From: Roseomonas populi
GTDB lineage: Bacteria; Pseudomonadota; Alphaproteobacteria; Acetobacterales; Acetobacteraceae
Reading direction: 5' to 3'
Length of the DNA: 64,000 nt
Assembly: GCF_024594815.1 (NCBI RefSeq)
Contig: NZ_JANJOU010000002.1
Location: 62,001 to 126,000, forward strand
Translations under genes and position numbers: made by a program
The notes under the pieces: model-generated
Database searches by the model: none
Told to the model about the DNA's origin: nothing
The model's input: only the letters and a program-made list of their open reading frames with translations
Shown here: one piece after another, positions 16,095-24,450 of the stretch
Position numbering within the stretch: the stretch's first letter is position 1
How the letters are laid out: each line of letters starts with the position of its first letter

Positions 16095-16968
16095 CCCGCA
16101 GAATGGCCGGGGGGCCGGCCCGGAAGCCACCGCCCGCCTCCTGAACGCGCAGTTCCACCTCCACCCGCCAGTCCTGCCCCTCCTGCCCGATCCGCAGGAG
16201 CTGCCAGCCGGGCGGCCCGCCATTCCCGGCCGCGAGCGCCTGGGGCGGCCCCAGCACCGGGATGGGCCCGGCGGGCCCGGGGATTTCCCCCCGCATCGGC
16301 CGGTGGTGGTGGCCGTGCAGCACCAGTTCGGCCCCGTGCCGCGCCAGCACGCCGCGCAGCGCCGGCGCGTCCGACAGGGCCTTCCGCCGCCCGCCGGGGC
16401 CGCGCAGGGGCGGGTGGTGGATCAGAACGATGCGGAACAGCCCGTCCTGCCGCGCCGCGTCCAGCAGCGCCGGCAGCGCGGCCAGTTGCGCCGGGCCCAG
16501 CCGCCCCGCCGCCGAGCCGGGCAAGGTGGGCACCGCCGAGGACAGGCCGATCAGCGCCACCGGCCCGCGCCGCCGCAGGAAGGGGAAGGGGCCGTCGCCC
16601 GCCGCCTCCGCCATCCAGGGCTCCCAGAGCCCGATCCCGCGCGCCCAGGGCACGGCCGCTGTGGCGTCATGGTTCCCCGGCACCACCGTCACCCCATCCG
16701 GCGGGCCGAGCGCCGCCAGTAGGTCCCGCGCCGCGGCGAACTCGCCGGGTAGCGCGAGGTTGGTCAGGTCCCCCGTGACCGCCACGTGATCCGGCGCCGC
16801 CGCCGCCACGTCGGCCAGGAGAGCGCCGGCCGGCACCGCGCGGCGCCGCTTGCGCCGCCAGGCGAGATAGGCGAGCAAGCGCTTCCCAGCGAGCTGCCCG
16901 AGCGGGCGGATCGCGCCGGAGGGTACAGGCAGGTGCAGGTCGGACAGGTGCGCGAGGGTGAAGAGCAT
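16045..16968 (-). CDS. Calcineurin-like metallophosphoesterase
   Basis: A 307-residue two-metal phosphoesterase with all expected blocks: HLSDLHL (D-x-H), VTGDLTN (G-D), VPGNHD (G-N-H-D), LIHHPP and LHGHHH. The relatives closest in arrangement are cyclic-nucleotide and glycerophosphodiesterase-like or UDP-diacylglucosamine hydrolase-like proteins. The ATG at 16968 directly precedes FTLAHLSDLHL; a TTG at 16980 is possible. It diverges from the CDP-alcohol phosphotransferase and converges with DUF2141. In this lipid island it may act on a phospholipid or CDP intermediate, but nothing in the sequence fixes the substrate. Confidence 0.88.
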   Translation of the reverse strand: MLFTLAHLSDLHLPVPSGAIRPLGQLAGKRLLAYLAWRRKRRRAVPAGALLADVAAAAPDHVAVTGDLTNLALPGEFAAARDLLAALGPPDGVTVVPGNHDATAAVPWARGIGLWEPWMAEAAGDGPFPFLRRRGPVALIGLSSAVPTLPGSAAGRLGPAQLAALPALLDAARQDGLFRIVLIHHPPLRGPGGRRKALSDAPALRGVLARHGAELVLHGHHHRPMRGEIPGPAGPIPVLGPPQALAAGNGGPPGWQLLRIGQEGQDWRVEVELRVQEAGGGFRAGPPAILRVSSAGGSSSSTRRVVP

Positions 16969-17052
16969 GGGGCGGCGCAATCTCGCCCGTCCCCCGCGCC
17001 GGCGCCAGCCGCCACTTTGGCCCCCGCCGGGGCTGAACCTGGGGCGGCCCCC

Positions 17053-18177
17053 TTGGCGGCGCGCTGGATCGGCGAATCCGCGGTGCCGGTCTGGAGCATG
17101 CCGGGTTCCGAGCTGCTGCGGCGCGCCCTGGCCCGGGCCGGCGTGGCGGACGCGGCGCCCTGGGGCGGCGATGCCCCGGCCGGACCGTCGCTACTTCTTC
17201 GCGCCGACCAGGTTTACGACGCCTCGCTCGTGAAGGGCCTCGCCGGCCGCCCCGGCACGCTCCTCCTCCGCCCGGAGGACGGCCTACCCGTCGGCGCCCA
17301 CCTGCCCGACGGGGAGAGGGCCGCCCCGGTCGCCGCCGCGCTGGCGGCCAGCCGCCCCGCCGCGGACCCGGCCTTCGCAGGCCTCGTCGCTGCCCGCCCG
17401 ACGGACCTCGTGGACCTCTACAACAAGGCCCTGCGCAAGCGCGGGAACCCCTACCTCCTCCGCCTGGATGCCGGCACGCGCCGCGCGGTGGAGTGGGAGA
17501 TGTTCGGCGGCTCCTACAAGGGCGTCACGGACGTCATCACCAAGCATGTCTGGCCCCGCCCGGCCTTCCATGTCGTGCGCGCCTGCGCCGCCCTCGGCAT
17601 CACGCCGAACATGGTGACCTTCGCCAGCCTGATCCTCGTCTTCGTCGCGCTCTGGCTTTTCGCCATTGGGTCCTGGTGGCCCGGCCTGCTCGCGGCCTGG
17701 GTGATGACCTTCCTGGACACGGTGGACGGCAAGCTGGCGCGGGTGACGCTGACCGCGACCCCAATGGGCAACGTCTTCGACCACGCGATCGACCTGATCC
17801 ACCCGCCCTTCTGGTGGCTGGCCTGGATCTACGGCCTTTCCGCTGCCGGGATGCCGCTGGAGCGTCCGGTGGCGATCGGGGTCATCGTCTTCGGCGGCTA
17901 CGTGGCGCAGCGCCTGCAGGAAGGGTTGTTCCTCGGCCTCTACAAGATGGAAATCCACGTCTGGCGGCGCTTCGACAGCTTCTTCCGCCTGTGGATCGCC
18001 CGCCGGAACCCGAACCTGCTGATCCTCAGTGCCTTCACCCTGATCGGCCGGCCGGACCTGGGCATGCTCGCCCTAGCCGTCTGGACCGTCTTCGGCTGCC
18101 TGGAGCAGGTGGTGGTTACGGTCCAGGCCGGGCTGGCGCGCCGCCGGGCGCCGCTACGTTCCTGGCTCGAGGGATGA
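17053..18177 (+). CDS. CDP-alcohol phosphatidyltransferase-family membrane enzyme with an extra N-terminal domain
   Basis: About 374 residues. The C-terminal half has several membrane segments and the complete CDP-alcohol motif D225-G-x2-A-R-x8-G239-x3-D243-x3-D247, which binds the CDP-activated substrate and metals. Roughly 150 N-terminal residues (from AARWIGESAVPVW through LLRADQVYDASLVKGL) resemble a degenerate nucleotidyltransferase domain lacking a clear G-x-G-x-R signature. The TTG at 17053 with GGGGCGG upstream is the best start, but it is uncertain. The stop overlaps the next gene (ATGA). With the kinase-like gene downstream and the sphingolipid genes around it, it probably makes a phospho-head-group lipid, perhaps a ceramide phospholipid. 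Confidence 0.85.
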   Translation: MAARWIGESAVPVWSMPGSELLRRALARAGVADAAPWGGDAPAGPSLLLRADQVYDASLVKGLAGRPGTLLLRPEDGLPVGAHLPDGERAAPVAAALAASRPAADPAFAGLVAARPTDLVDLYNKALRKRGNPYLLRLDAGTRRAVEWEMFGGSYKGVTDVITKHVWPRPAFHVVRACAALGITPNMVTFASLILVFVALWLFAIGSWWPGLLAAWVMTFLDTVDGKLARVTLTATPMGNVFDHAIDLIHPPFWWLAWIYGLSAAGMPLERPVAIGVIVFGGYVAQRLQEGLFLGLYKMEIHVWRRFDSFFRLWIARRNPNLLILSAFTLIGRPDLGMLALAVWTVFGCLEQVVVTVQAGLARRRAPLRSWLEG

Positions 18178-19133
18178 GCGGCGCGCCGCGCATCGGCCTC
18201 ATCACCAACCCGCTCAGCCGTGCCCTGCGGGAGGGACGTCACGCGCTCGGCGGCGGGGCCACCGCCGGGCTGCTCCGCGCTGCCCCCGCCACGCCGGAGG
18301 AGCTCCGGTTCGTGCTGGGGGATTTCGCGGCGAGGGGCGTGGACCTGCTCGTCGTGCAGGGTGGTGACGGCACGCTGCGCGAGGTGCTGACCGCCATACC
18401 CGGGAGCTTCGAGCATCCCCCGGCCATCGCGCTGCTCGCCACCGGAAACACGAACCTCGCCGCGCGCGTCCTCGGCACCGCCGGGCCGGGGGAGAAGGGC
18501 CTCGCCGCCCTGCGGCGCGCGGCGGAGGGCGGAACCCTTCGTCGCCGCGCCGCCCCCGTGCTGGAAATCGGGCGCCCCGGTTTGGACGAGGTGCCCATGC
18601 GGGGCTTCTTCTTCGGCGCCGGCGCCTTCACGGCCGCGAAGCAGGTCGCTGACGAGGGCCTGCACCGATGGGGCATCCATGAGGGGCTCGCGGTCGCCCT
18701 GGCCCTGGCCGGCACGGCGGCCCGTGCCATCGCCCGGCGCAGCCACCCCCTGCGCACCGGCTTCGACATGGCCATGTCCGTGGACGGGCAGCCCGCCCCG
18801 GGGGGGCGCCGCTTCCTCCTTCTCGCCACCCCACTGGAGCGCCTGATGCTGGGCTTCTGGCCCTTCTGGGGAGAGGGGAGCGGCCCGCTGCGCTGGCTGG
18901 ACGTCGCGGCACCGCCGAGGCGCCTCGCAGCTGCCATCTGGGCGGCCCGCTGGAACACCGATGGCGGCCGGCCGCGTCCCTGGATGCCGGAGGCCGGCTA
19001 TGCCAGCGGGCGTGCCGACCGCCTCTCGCTTCGGCTCGGCACCGCCTTCGTGCTGGATGGCGAGGTGTACGAGCCCGGTCCGGATGGGCTGATCCTCTCG
19101 GCGCCCTCTTCCGTGACCTTCGCCACGCCGTGA
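18174..19133 (+). CDS. Diacylglycerol/ceramide kinase-like protein
   Basis: A 319-residue DAGK-catalytic-domain protein. The nucleotide motif VVQGGDGTLREVL has GGDGT at residues 63-67, and LLATGNTNLAAR follows as the second glycine-rich block. The family phosphorylates diacylglycerol, sphingosine or ceramide. A DAGK-like ceramide kinase (CpgB) is known in the Caulobacter anionic-sphingolipid pathway, and this gene sits in an island with serine palmitoyltransferase, so ceramide is a reasonable substrate. It overlaps the upstream CDP-alcohol gene (ATGA) and the downstream gene (GTGA), so the three are translationally coupled. Confidence 0.85.
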   Translation: MSGAPRIGLITNPLSRALREGRHALGGGATAGLLRAAPATPEELRFVLGDFAARGVDLLVVQGGDGTLREVLTAIPGSFEHPPAIALLATGNTNLAARVLGTAGPGEKGLAALRRAAEGGTLRRRAAPVLEIGRPGLDEVPMRGFFFGAGAFTAAKQVADEGLHRWGIHEGLAVALALAGTAARAIARRSHPLRTGFDMAMSVDGQPAPGGRRFLLLATPLERLMLGFWPFWGEGSGPLRWLDVAAPPRRLAAAIWAARWNTDGGRPRPWMPEAGYASGRADRLSLRLGTAFVLDGEVYEPGPDGLILSAPSSVTFATP

Positions 19134-20044
19134 CCGAGGCGCTCCTCTCCCTCGTCGCCGCCGAACTGGCCTTCCCCGGGGAGCCGAACCCCGCGATGCG
19201 CGCCGCGCGCTGCATCGCGGACGATATCCTCGCCGGGCACGGCGAGGCGGTGGAGGCGGTAATCTTCTACGGATCCTGCCGCCGCAGCGGGGACGCCACG
19301 GGGCTGCTGGACCTCTACGTCCTCACCACCTCCGACCGGGCCTTCAACGGCCCCGGCGCCGCGGCCTTCTTCAACGCCGCGCTGCCGCCGAACGTCCTGC
19401 ACTGGCGCCTGGACGGGCCCGACGGGCCGCTGCGCGCCAAGGTCGCGGTGATGACCCTGCACGCCTTCGAGGGGCGGATGCGGCCCGACGCGACCGACAC
19501 CACCCTCTGGGCGCGGTTCTGCCAGCCCGCCACCCTCGTCCACGCACGGGACACGGAGGCGCGGCGGCGCGTGGAGGCGGCCGTCGCGCGCGCGGTGGAG
19601 ATCGCCGTGACCTGGGCCTTGCGCCTGGGCGCCCCCACGGAGCCGCCCGCCGCCCTCTGGCGCCACCTCTTCGCCAAGACCTACGGGGCCGAGCTGCGGG
19701 CCGAACGCGGGAACCGCCCGGAGAGCATCGTCGCCACGGCCCCGGCCTGGTTCGACGCGATCCTGCCCGCGGCGCTCGCCCGCCTCCCGGCGCGGCCGGC
19801 GGCGGATGGGGGCAGGGCCTGGGCCCGACGCTGGGCCCGGCGGCGCGCCGCTGGGAAGGCGCTGAACGTCGCCCGCCTGGTCAAGGCCGCCTTCACCTTC
19901 AACGGCGGCCCCGACTACCTGGCCGACAAGGTCGCCCGCCACTCGGGCGTGGCCTTCGAGCTGACCCCTTGGCAGCGCCGCCACCCTATCCTCGCGGCGC
20001 CGCTCCTGCTCTGGCGGCTGCGGCGGCAGGGCGCGGTGCGCTGA
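19130..20044 (+). CDS. Nucleotidyltransferase-like protein of unknown function
   Basis: A 304-residue protein with no assigned family that I recognise. About residues 44-68 read VIFYGSCRRSGDATGLLDLYVL, which resembles the G-S-x(n)-D-x-[DE] core of nucleotidyltransferase folds, but the second carboxylate is Tyr. The C-terminal third is basic (WARRWARRRAAGKAL). The GTG at 19130 overlaps the kinase stop, so it is the third gene of the CDP-alcohol/kinase operon and probably acts in the same head-group pathway. It could be an inactive or altered cytidylyltransferase. Function is unproven. Confidence 0.8.
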   Translation: MTEALLSLVAAELAFPGEPNPAMRAARCIADDILAGHGEAVEAVIFYGSCRRSGDATGLLDLYVLTTSDRAFNGPGAAAFFNAALPPNVLHWRLDGPDGPLRAKVAVMTLHAFEGRMRPDATDTTLWARFCQPATLVHARDTEARRRVEAAVARAVEIAVTWALRLGAPTEPPAALWRHLFAKTYGAELRAERGNRPESIVATAPAWFDAILPAALARLPARPAADGGRAWARRWARRRAAGKALNVARLVKAAFTFNGGPDYLADKVARHSGVAFELTPWQRRHPILAAPLLLWRLRRQGAVR

Positions 20045-20068
20045 GGGCGCTGCGCTCTCTCGTCCGGC

Positions 20069-21544
20069 TCAGGAAATACGTTCGTACAGCACCCGCTGGC
20101 GGCTGCCGATCCGCACGCTCCGCACCTCGCGGTAGTCGGCGGCCAGGGCTTGCCTCAGCACGTCCTGGGACACCGGGTTCATCCGCCCGCGCGTGCCGTC
20201 CGTCGTCACGATGTAGTCGGGCCGGTCGGCCAGGACGCGCCGCAGCTCCGCCACCGGGTCCACGCCGATCCCGCCTGCCTCGCGCAGGTCGTTCAGGTGG
20301 GTCGGGAAGACGTAGCGCGTCGGTAGGGGGCTGCGGGTGAGCAGGTAGAGGACAGGCTCCCCGTCGAAAACGTAAAGCGCGGCGCCGGGACGCACCGCCG
20401 AGGCGAGTTCCCGCACCTGGCTGCCGTCGCCGCGGGCCCGGAGATGGAGGGCTGCCTGCACGGATGTCGCGGCCACGCCGAGGGCGAGGAGGGCTTGCGC
20501 TGCCGGCACCTTCCAGACCCGCGCGCCCGGACGGCCCAGCAGCGGCGCCGCCGCGACCAGCAGCGCCGGGAGCAGCGGCAGGGCGTAGTGTATGTAGAAG
20601 GTGCCGAAGAGGAGCACGCCGAGCAGCGCCGCGGCGGCCCAGCCGGCGATGATGCGGACCGCCCGTCGCTCCGGTTCTTCTGCCGCCCTCCACCCCTGGC
20701 GCAGCCCCAGCACGGCGCAGAGGACGAGCGGCAGCAGCAGCCCGGCCATGGTCGCCAGCCGGGGCAGGGGGGATCCAAGCGCCGCCGTATTGCGCCGGAG
20801 GATCGACAGGAAGTTCGCGAACACGAAGGCCTGCGCTTCCCCCATGGCCGCGTAGGCGGCGAGGGCGGCGGCGGTCGGGAGGAGCGCGCAAGCCACCCAG
20901 GCGAGCGCGGCGACGGACAGGAAGGCCAGCCCGGCCCGCGCCCGCCACGCGGCCCAGAGGAGGGCGAGGCCGAGGAACGCCCCCTCGAAGACGGCCGTGT
21001 ACTTCACCTGCATCGCCAGCCCGGCGGCGAGCATCGCGGCCGCGCCGAGTGCCGCCAGCCGCAACCGGGTGCCGGGATGCGCCACCGCGCGCAGGACCAG
21101 CCAGGCGGCCGCGGCGACGAGGGGGTTGTAGAAGACCGGCGCCTGCCCGCCCTCTCCGCCGAAGGCGCCGAGCCAGAGGAGGTAGGCCGCGCCGGCCAGG
21201 AAGCCGCCCCGGCGGGAAGCGACCTCGGCGCCGATGCGGAAGATCAGGAAGGCCGTGGCCGCGGCGAATACGGTGGCGACCAGCTGGTACTGCAGCACCC
21301 CTTCACCCCCGAGGGAGCGGATCGCCGCGTAGATCAGGAAGAGGCCGACCGGCTTGCGGTCCCAGATGTCTCGGTAGGGCAGGGCGCCCCCGAGCATCCG
21401 GTCGCCGACGAGCAGGTAGAACTGCTCGTCGCCCTCGATGACTGGATTACCTAGGAAGAAGCCGCGCGCCAGGAACGCCAGCACCAGCAATGCCAGCGCC
21501 GCCAGGGGGTCGCGCCACGCGCCGCCCGCCCATGCCCCGGGCAT
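20069..21544 (-). CDS. ArnT/GT39-type membrane glycosyltransferase
   Basis: A 491-residue polytopic protein with at least ten hydrophobic segments. The first periplasmic loop carries GNPVIEGDEQFYLLVGDR, giving the acidic pair typical of GT-C enzymes, then YRDIWDRKPVGLFLIY, a hallmark of GT39/ArnT relatives. The soluble C-terminal domain ends with SQRVLYERIS-like strands. Such enzymes move a sugar from a polyprenyl phosphate to a lipid or protein on the periplasmic face. It starts 30 bp after serine palmitoyltransferase on the same strand, so a sphingolipid acceptor is plausible, though lipid A or a glycan cannot be excluded. Confidence 0.85.
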   Translation of the reverse strand: MPGAWAGGAWRDPLAALALLVLAFLARGFFLGNPVIEGDEQFYLLVGDRMLGGALPYRDIWDRKPVGLFLIYAAIRSLGGEGVLQYQLVATVFAAATAFLIFRIGAEVASRRGGFLAGAAYLLWLGAFGGEGGQAPVFYNPLVAAAAWLVLRAVAHPGTRLRLAALGAAAMLAAGLAMQVKYTAVFEGAFLGLALLWAAWRARAGLAFLSVAALAWVACALLPTAAALAAYAAMGEAQAFVFANFLSILRRNTAALGSPLPRLATMAGLLLPLVLCAVLGLRQGWRAAEEPERRAVRIIAGWAAAALLGVLLFGTFYIHYALPLLPALLVAAAPLLGRPGARVWKVPAAQALLALGVAATSVQAALHLRARGDGSQVRELASAVRPGAALYVFDGEPVLYLLTRSPLPTRYVFPTHLNDLREAGGIGVDPVAELRRVLADRPDYIVTTDGTRGRMNPVSQDVLRQALAADYREVRSVRIGSRQRVLYERIS

Positions 21545-21574
21545 CGGGGCCGGAGAGGACGGTGCCGGCAGCGC

Positions 21575-22780
21575 CTACTCCGCCGCCAAAGGAACGCTGA
21601 GCAGCCCCATCGCGTAGCCCGTGCGGGTGATCGCGTTCACGGCGGTGTCGATCTGCGCCGGCGTCAGCGCCGCGCTCACGCTCATCCGCAGCAGCGGCTT
21701 GCCGCCCGGCGTGGCCGGCCCGAGGGCGAGGTTGGAGTAGACTCCTTCCGCCAGCAGCCCGTTCCAGAACATCACCGCCGTCTCGCGGTCCGGCATCGCC
21801 AGGGAGATGATCGGGCCAGGCATCGCGCCCAGCGCGAAGCCGGCCGCTGCCAGCCCCTCATGCAGGTGCTGCCCGTTCCGCCGCAACCTGTCGCGAAGCT
21901 CCGGCCGTGCCTCCAGCACCTCGATCGCCTGCATCACGGAGGCGATCACCGCGGGCGGCAGGGAAGCCGTGAACATGTAGGGGCGCGCGGAGAGCCGCAG
22001 CGCGTCGAACCCGTCCAGGTCCGAGGCAAGGAAGCCGCCGATCGCGCCAAGGCTCTTGCTGAAGGTGCCGACGACGAAGTCGACGTCCCCCTCCACGCCC
22101 TCGGCCTCGGCCAGCCCGCGCCCGCTCTCGCCCAGCACGCCGAGCGAGTGCGCCTCGTCCACCAGCAGCCAGGCCCCGGCCTCGCGCTTCACCTCCACCA
22201 TCTCGCGCAGCGGGGCGGTGTCGCCGAGCATGCTGTAGATGCCCTCGGCCACGATGAGCTTCTCGCCGGGCTGGGAGGAGAGGATGCGCAGGCGGCGCCG
22301 CAGGTCGTCGGGATCGTTGTGCCGGAAGCGCGTGACCTGCGCGTGGCCCAGCCGCGCGCCGTCGTAGATGCTGGCGTGGCTGTCCGCATCCAGCAGCAGG
22401 TGGTCGCCCTTACCCGCGATCGTCGAGAGCGCGCCGAGGTTCGCCTGATAGCCGGTGGTATAGACCATGGCCGAGCGCCGCTTCAGGAAGGCGGCGAGCC
22501 GCCCTTCAAGCGCCGCGTGCCCGTCATAGGTGCCGTTGGCGATCCGCGATCCCGTGGTGCCCGTGCCCTGGTCCTGCACGGCAGCCGCGGCGGCCTCGAT
22601 GCAGTCCGGGTCGAAGGTCAGGCCGAGGTAGTTGTTGGTGCCGAGCAGCAGGATGCGGCGCCCGCCCAGCACGGCCTCGGTCGCGGAGAGGACGGCATCG
22701 AAGGAGACGCCGAAGGGGTCGCGCCCGGCCGCCGCAACGGCCGCGTGCTCGTCGCGCAGAGCGCGGAATTTGGATAGCAC
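21575..22780 (-). CDS. spt: Serine palmitoyltransferase (alpha-oxoamine synthase)
   Basis: A 401-residue PLP enzyme of the alpha-oxoamine synthase family. It condenses L-serine with an acyl thioester to 3-ketosphinganine, the first step of sphingolipid synthesis. Motifs: LGTNNYLGLTFDP, GTGTTGSR, DADSHAS, LLVDEAHSLGVLG and the Schiff-base Lys242 in VGTFSKSLGAIGG. The soluble homodimeric bacterial form has about this length. The GTG at 22780 starts 2 bp after the stop of the acyl carrier protein, which presumably donates the acyl chain. The related KBL and BioF enzymes are less likely given the ACP, acyl ligase and reductase genes in the island. Confidence 0.88.
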   Translation of the reverse strand: MLSKFRALRDEHAAVAAAGRDPFGVSFDAVLSATEAVLGGRRILLLGTNNYLGLTFDPDCIEAAAAAVQDQGTGTTGSRIANGTYDGHAALEGRLAAFLKRRSAMVYTTGYQANLGALSTIAGKGDHLLLDADSHASIYDGARLGHAQVTRFRHNDPDDLRRRLRILSSQPGEKLIVAEGIYSMLGDTAPLREMVEVKREAGAWLLVDEAHSLGVLGESGRGLAEAEGVEGDVDFVVGTFSKSLGAIGGFLASDLDGFDALRLSARPYMFTASLPPAVIASVMQAIEVLEARPELRDRLRRNGQHLHEGLAAAGFALGAMPGPIISLAMPDRETAVMFWNGLLAEGVYSNLALGPATPGGKPLLRMSVSAALTPAQIDTAVNAITRTGYAMGLLSVPLAAE

Positions 22781-22782
22781 GG

Positions 22783-23034
22783 TCAGGCAGCCAGGCTCGG
22801 GTCACTGACGAGGACGCGGACAAGGTCGCCGACGGTCTCGATCTCCGCCATCCGGTCCATCGAGATGATGGTGTCCAGGCGGGTTTCCAGCAGCATGATG
22901 AAGTCGATGGCGCCCACGGAATCGAAGTTCAGATCCTGAAGGATATGCGTCTCCATCGTCACGGGGCCGGTCAGCTTCCCCGATTCTTCCAGGGCCGCGG
23001 TTATCTCCCGCAGGGCGGCCTGCTCGTCCAGCAT
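22783..23034 (-). CDS. Acyl carrier protein dedicated to the sphingolipid locus
   Basis: An 83-residue acidic carrier protein. The 4'-phosphopantetheine site is Ser39 in DLNFDSVGAIDFIMLLE, close to the DSL consensus with Val in place of Leu. The ATG at 23034 was chosen over an upstream GTG because AGGGGAAG precedes it. It ends 2 bp before spt, forming a tight pair. Together with the acyl-ACP synthetase at 29159 it probably holds the long-chain acyl group that spt condenses with serine. It is not the housekeeping AcpP, which normally lies next to fabF. Confidence 0.88.
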   Translation of the reverse strand: MLDEQAALREITAALEESGKLTGPVTMETHILQDLNFDSVGAIDFIMLLETRLDTIISMDRMAEIETVGDLVRVLVSDPSLAA

Positions 23035-23112
23035 CTCACTTCCCCTGTTCACGACCCCAAAGCCCCCCCGGGCTCTTCCGGACTAAGGCTTCCTGTAAGC
23101 TCGATGCAAGGT

Positions 23113-24450
23113 TCATCGTGTTGCCGAACTGTCATCTGCCAAAAGCCATTGCGCGGAAGGCACAGCCTGACCCGCTAGCAAGAGGAGGGCCGAGAGGACC
23201 GAGGCCGCCCCTGCGCCGGCCAGCCCGAAGAGCGCCAGCCCACCAAGGGCGAGCGGGATGTAAACCGCGGTTGTCACGGCCCTGAGCCGCAGCGCGAGCC
23301 CGTGCCGGCCCATCGAGACCAGCAAAGGTTCCAGGGCGAAGCCGGCGAAGCCGATGGATGATGCCAGGCCCAGCAGCAGCATCACGGGATAGGCCGCGCC
23401 GCCTTCCGCCCCGCCGATCAGGCGTAGCAGCCATTCCCCCAGCGCGGCCAGGACGGCGAGGAAACCGAGCGCGATGACGGCCGAGAGGGCGAGGCCCCGC
23501 CGAAGCAGCCGCCGCAGCCCCGCCCGGTCCCCCGCCGCCGCCAGCCGCGCCAGTTCCGGGTAGAGGGCGGGGGTGAGGAAGCGGCTCGGCTTCAGCGCCG
23601 CCTCCCCGAGCTGACGGGCGAGGGCGAAGAGCGCGGCCTCCGCCGGGCCGAGCATCCCGCCGACGCAGAGCGTGGCCAGGTGGGTCGAGCCGAGGGACAG
23701 TGTCGTCATCAGGTTGGTGGACCAAGCGAAGCCCCAGATCCCGGGATGCGCCTCCGTTGCCCGCTGGCGCGGCACGCCTGCCTCCCGCCGGAGCAGACCC
23801 CGCCGAGAGATCTCCCCCAAAGCCGCGGCGATGAGGACGAAGCCGCCGAGGACCGTCCCCGCGTACCAGGCCGCCAGGAAGCCCGGCAGCCCTGCGCCCA
23901 GCGCCGCGGCCAGCCCCGCCCCGGCCAGCCGGATCGCCGCCCCCATGGCGTCCCGCCGCGCCAGCAGGTCGAAGCGATCGAACAGGCGAAGCAGGCCGAT
24001 TGGCGTCGCCAGCACGAGGAAGGCCGTGCAGGTGGCATAGAGGGCACCCAGCGGCACCACCTCTGGCGGCCAGCCGAAGGCCGGGCCCAGGAACCAAGCC
24101 GCCAGGGCACAGCCAAGGCTGCCCAGCACGCCGGAGCCGATGTCCAGCGCGAGGGTGAAGCGGAGCAGGGCCTGGAAGGCAGGCCGCCGTTCCGGTTCCA
24201 GGCTGCCCGCGCCGTAGCGCAGCACCGCCTGCCAGGACTGGAACTTGACGAAGGAGGCGGTGGTCTGGGCGAAGCCGTGAATCAGCACCAGCACGCCCAT
24301 CCCGGCCGCGCCGAGGGTGTGCATGCCCAGGCCGAAGGCCGCCAGGTTCAGCAACGCCGTCGCCGCCTTGCCGCCCAGCAGCAGCCCGGCATTCCGCAGG
24401 ATGCGCCGGAACAGCGCGTCGGCGCCCGCGGTTCCCACCCCGCCGCTCAT
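23113..24450 (-). CDS. Polysaccharide/lipid flippase (MATE/Wzx-like)
   Basis: A 445-residue integral membrane protein with about twelve hydrophobic segments. The family's opening is NAGLLLGGKAATALLNLAAFGL, with GMGVLVLIHGFAQTTASFVKFQSWQ following. This matches the polysaccharide-biosynthesis (Wzx-type) branch of the MOP superfamily, which flips lipid-linked glycans across the inner membrane. Its start overlaps the stop of the GT4 glycosyltransferase (ATGA), so the two are co-expressed. The cargo could be a lipid-linked oligosaccharide or a glycosylated sphingolipid; neither is shown. Confidence 0.85.
   Translation of the reverse strand: MSGGVGTAGADALFRRILRNAGLLLGGKAATALLNLAAFGLGMHTLGAAGMGVLVLIHGFAQTTASFVKFQSWQAVLRYGAGSLEPERRPAFQALLRFTLALDIGSGVLGSLGCALAAWFLGPAFGWPPEVVPLGALYATCTAFLVLATPIGLLRLFDRFDLLARRDAMGAAIRLAGAGLAAALGAGLPGFLAAWYAGTVLGGFVLIAAALGEISRRGLLRREAGVPRQRATEAHPGIWGFAWSTNLMTTLSLGSTHLATLCVGGMLGPAEAALFALARQLGEAALKPSRFLTPALYPELARLAAAGDRAGLRRLLRRGLALSAVIALGFLAVLAALGEWLLRLIGGAEGGAAYPVMLLLGLASSIGFAGFALEPLLVSMGRHGLALRLRAVTTAVYIPLALGGLALFGLAGAGAASVLSALLLLAGQAVPSAQWLLADDSSATR

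Noticed and set aside
21575-22780. Glycine C-acetyltransferase (KBL) or BioF instead of serine palmitoyltransferase
   Set aside because: The fold does not exclude them, but the adjacent dedicated ACP and the acyl-ligase and reductase genes in the island favour sphingolipid synthesis.
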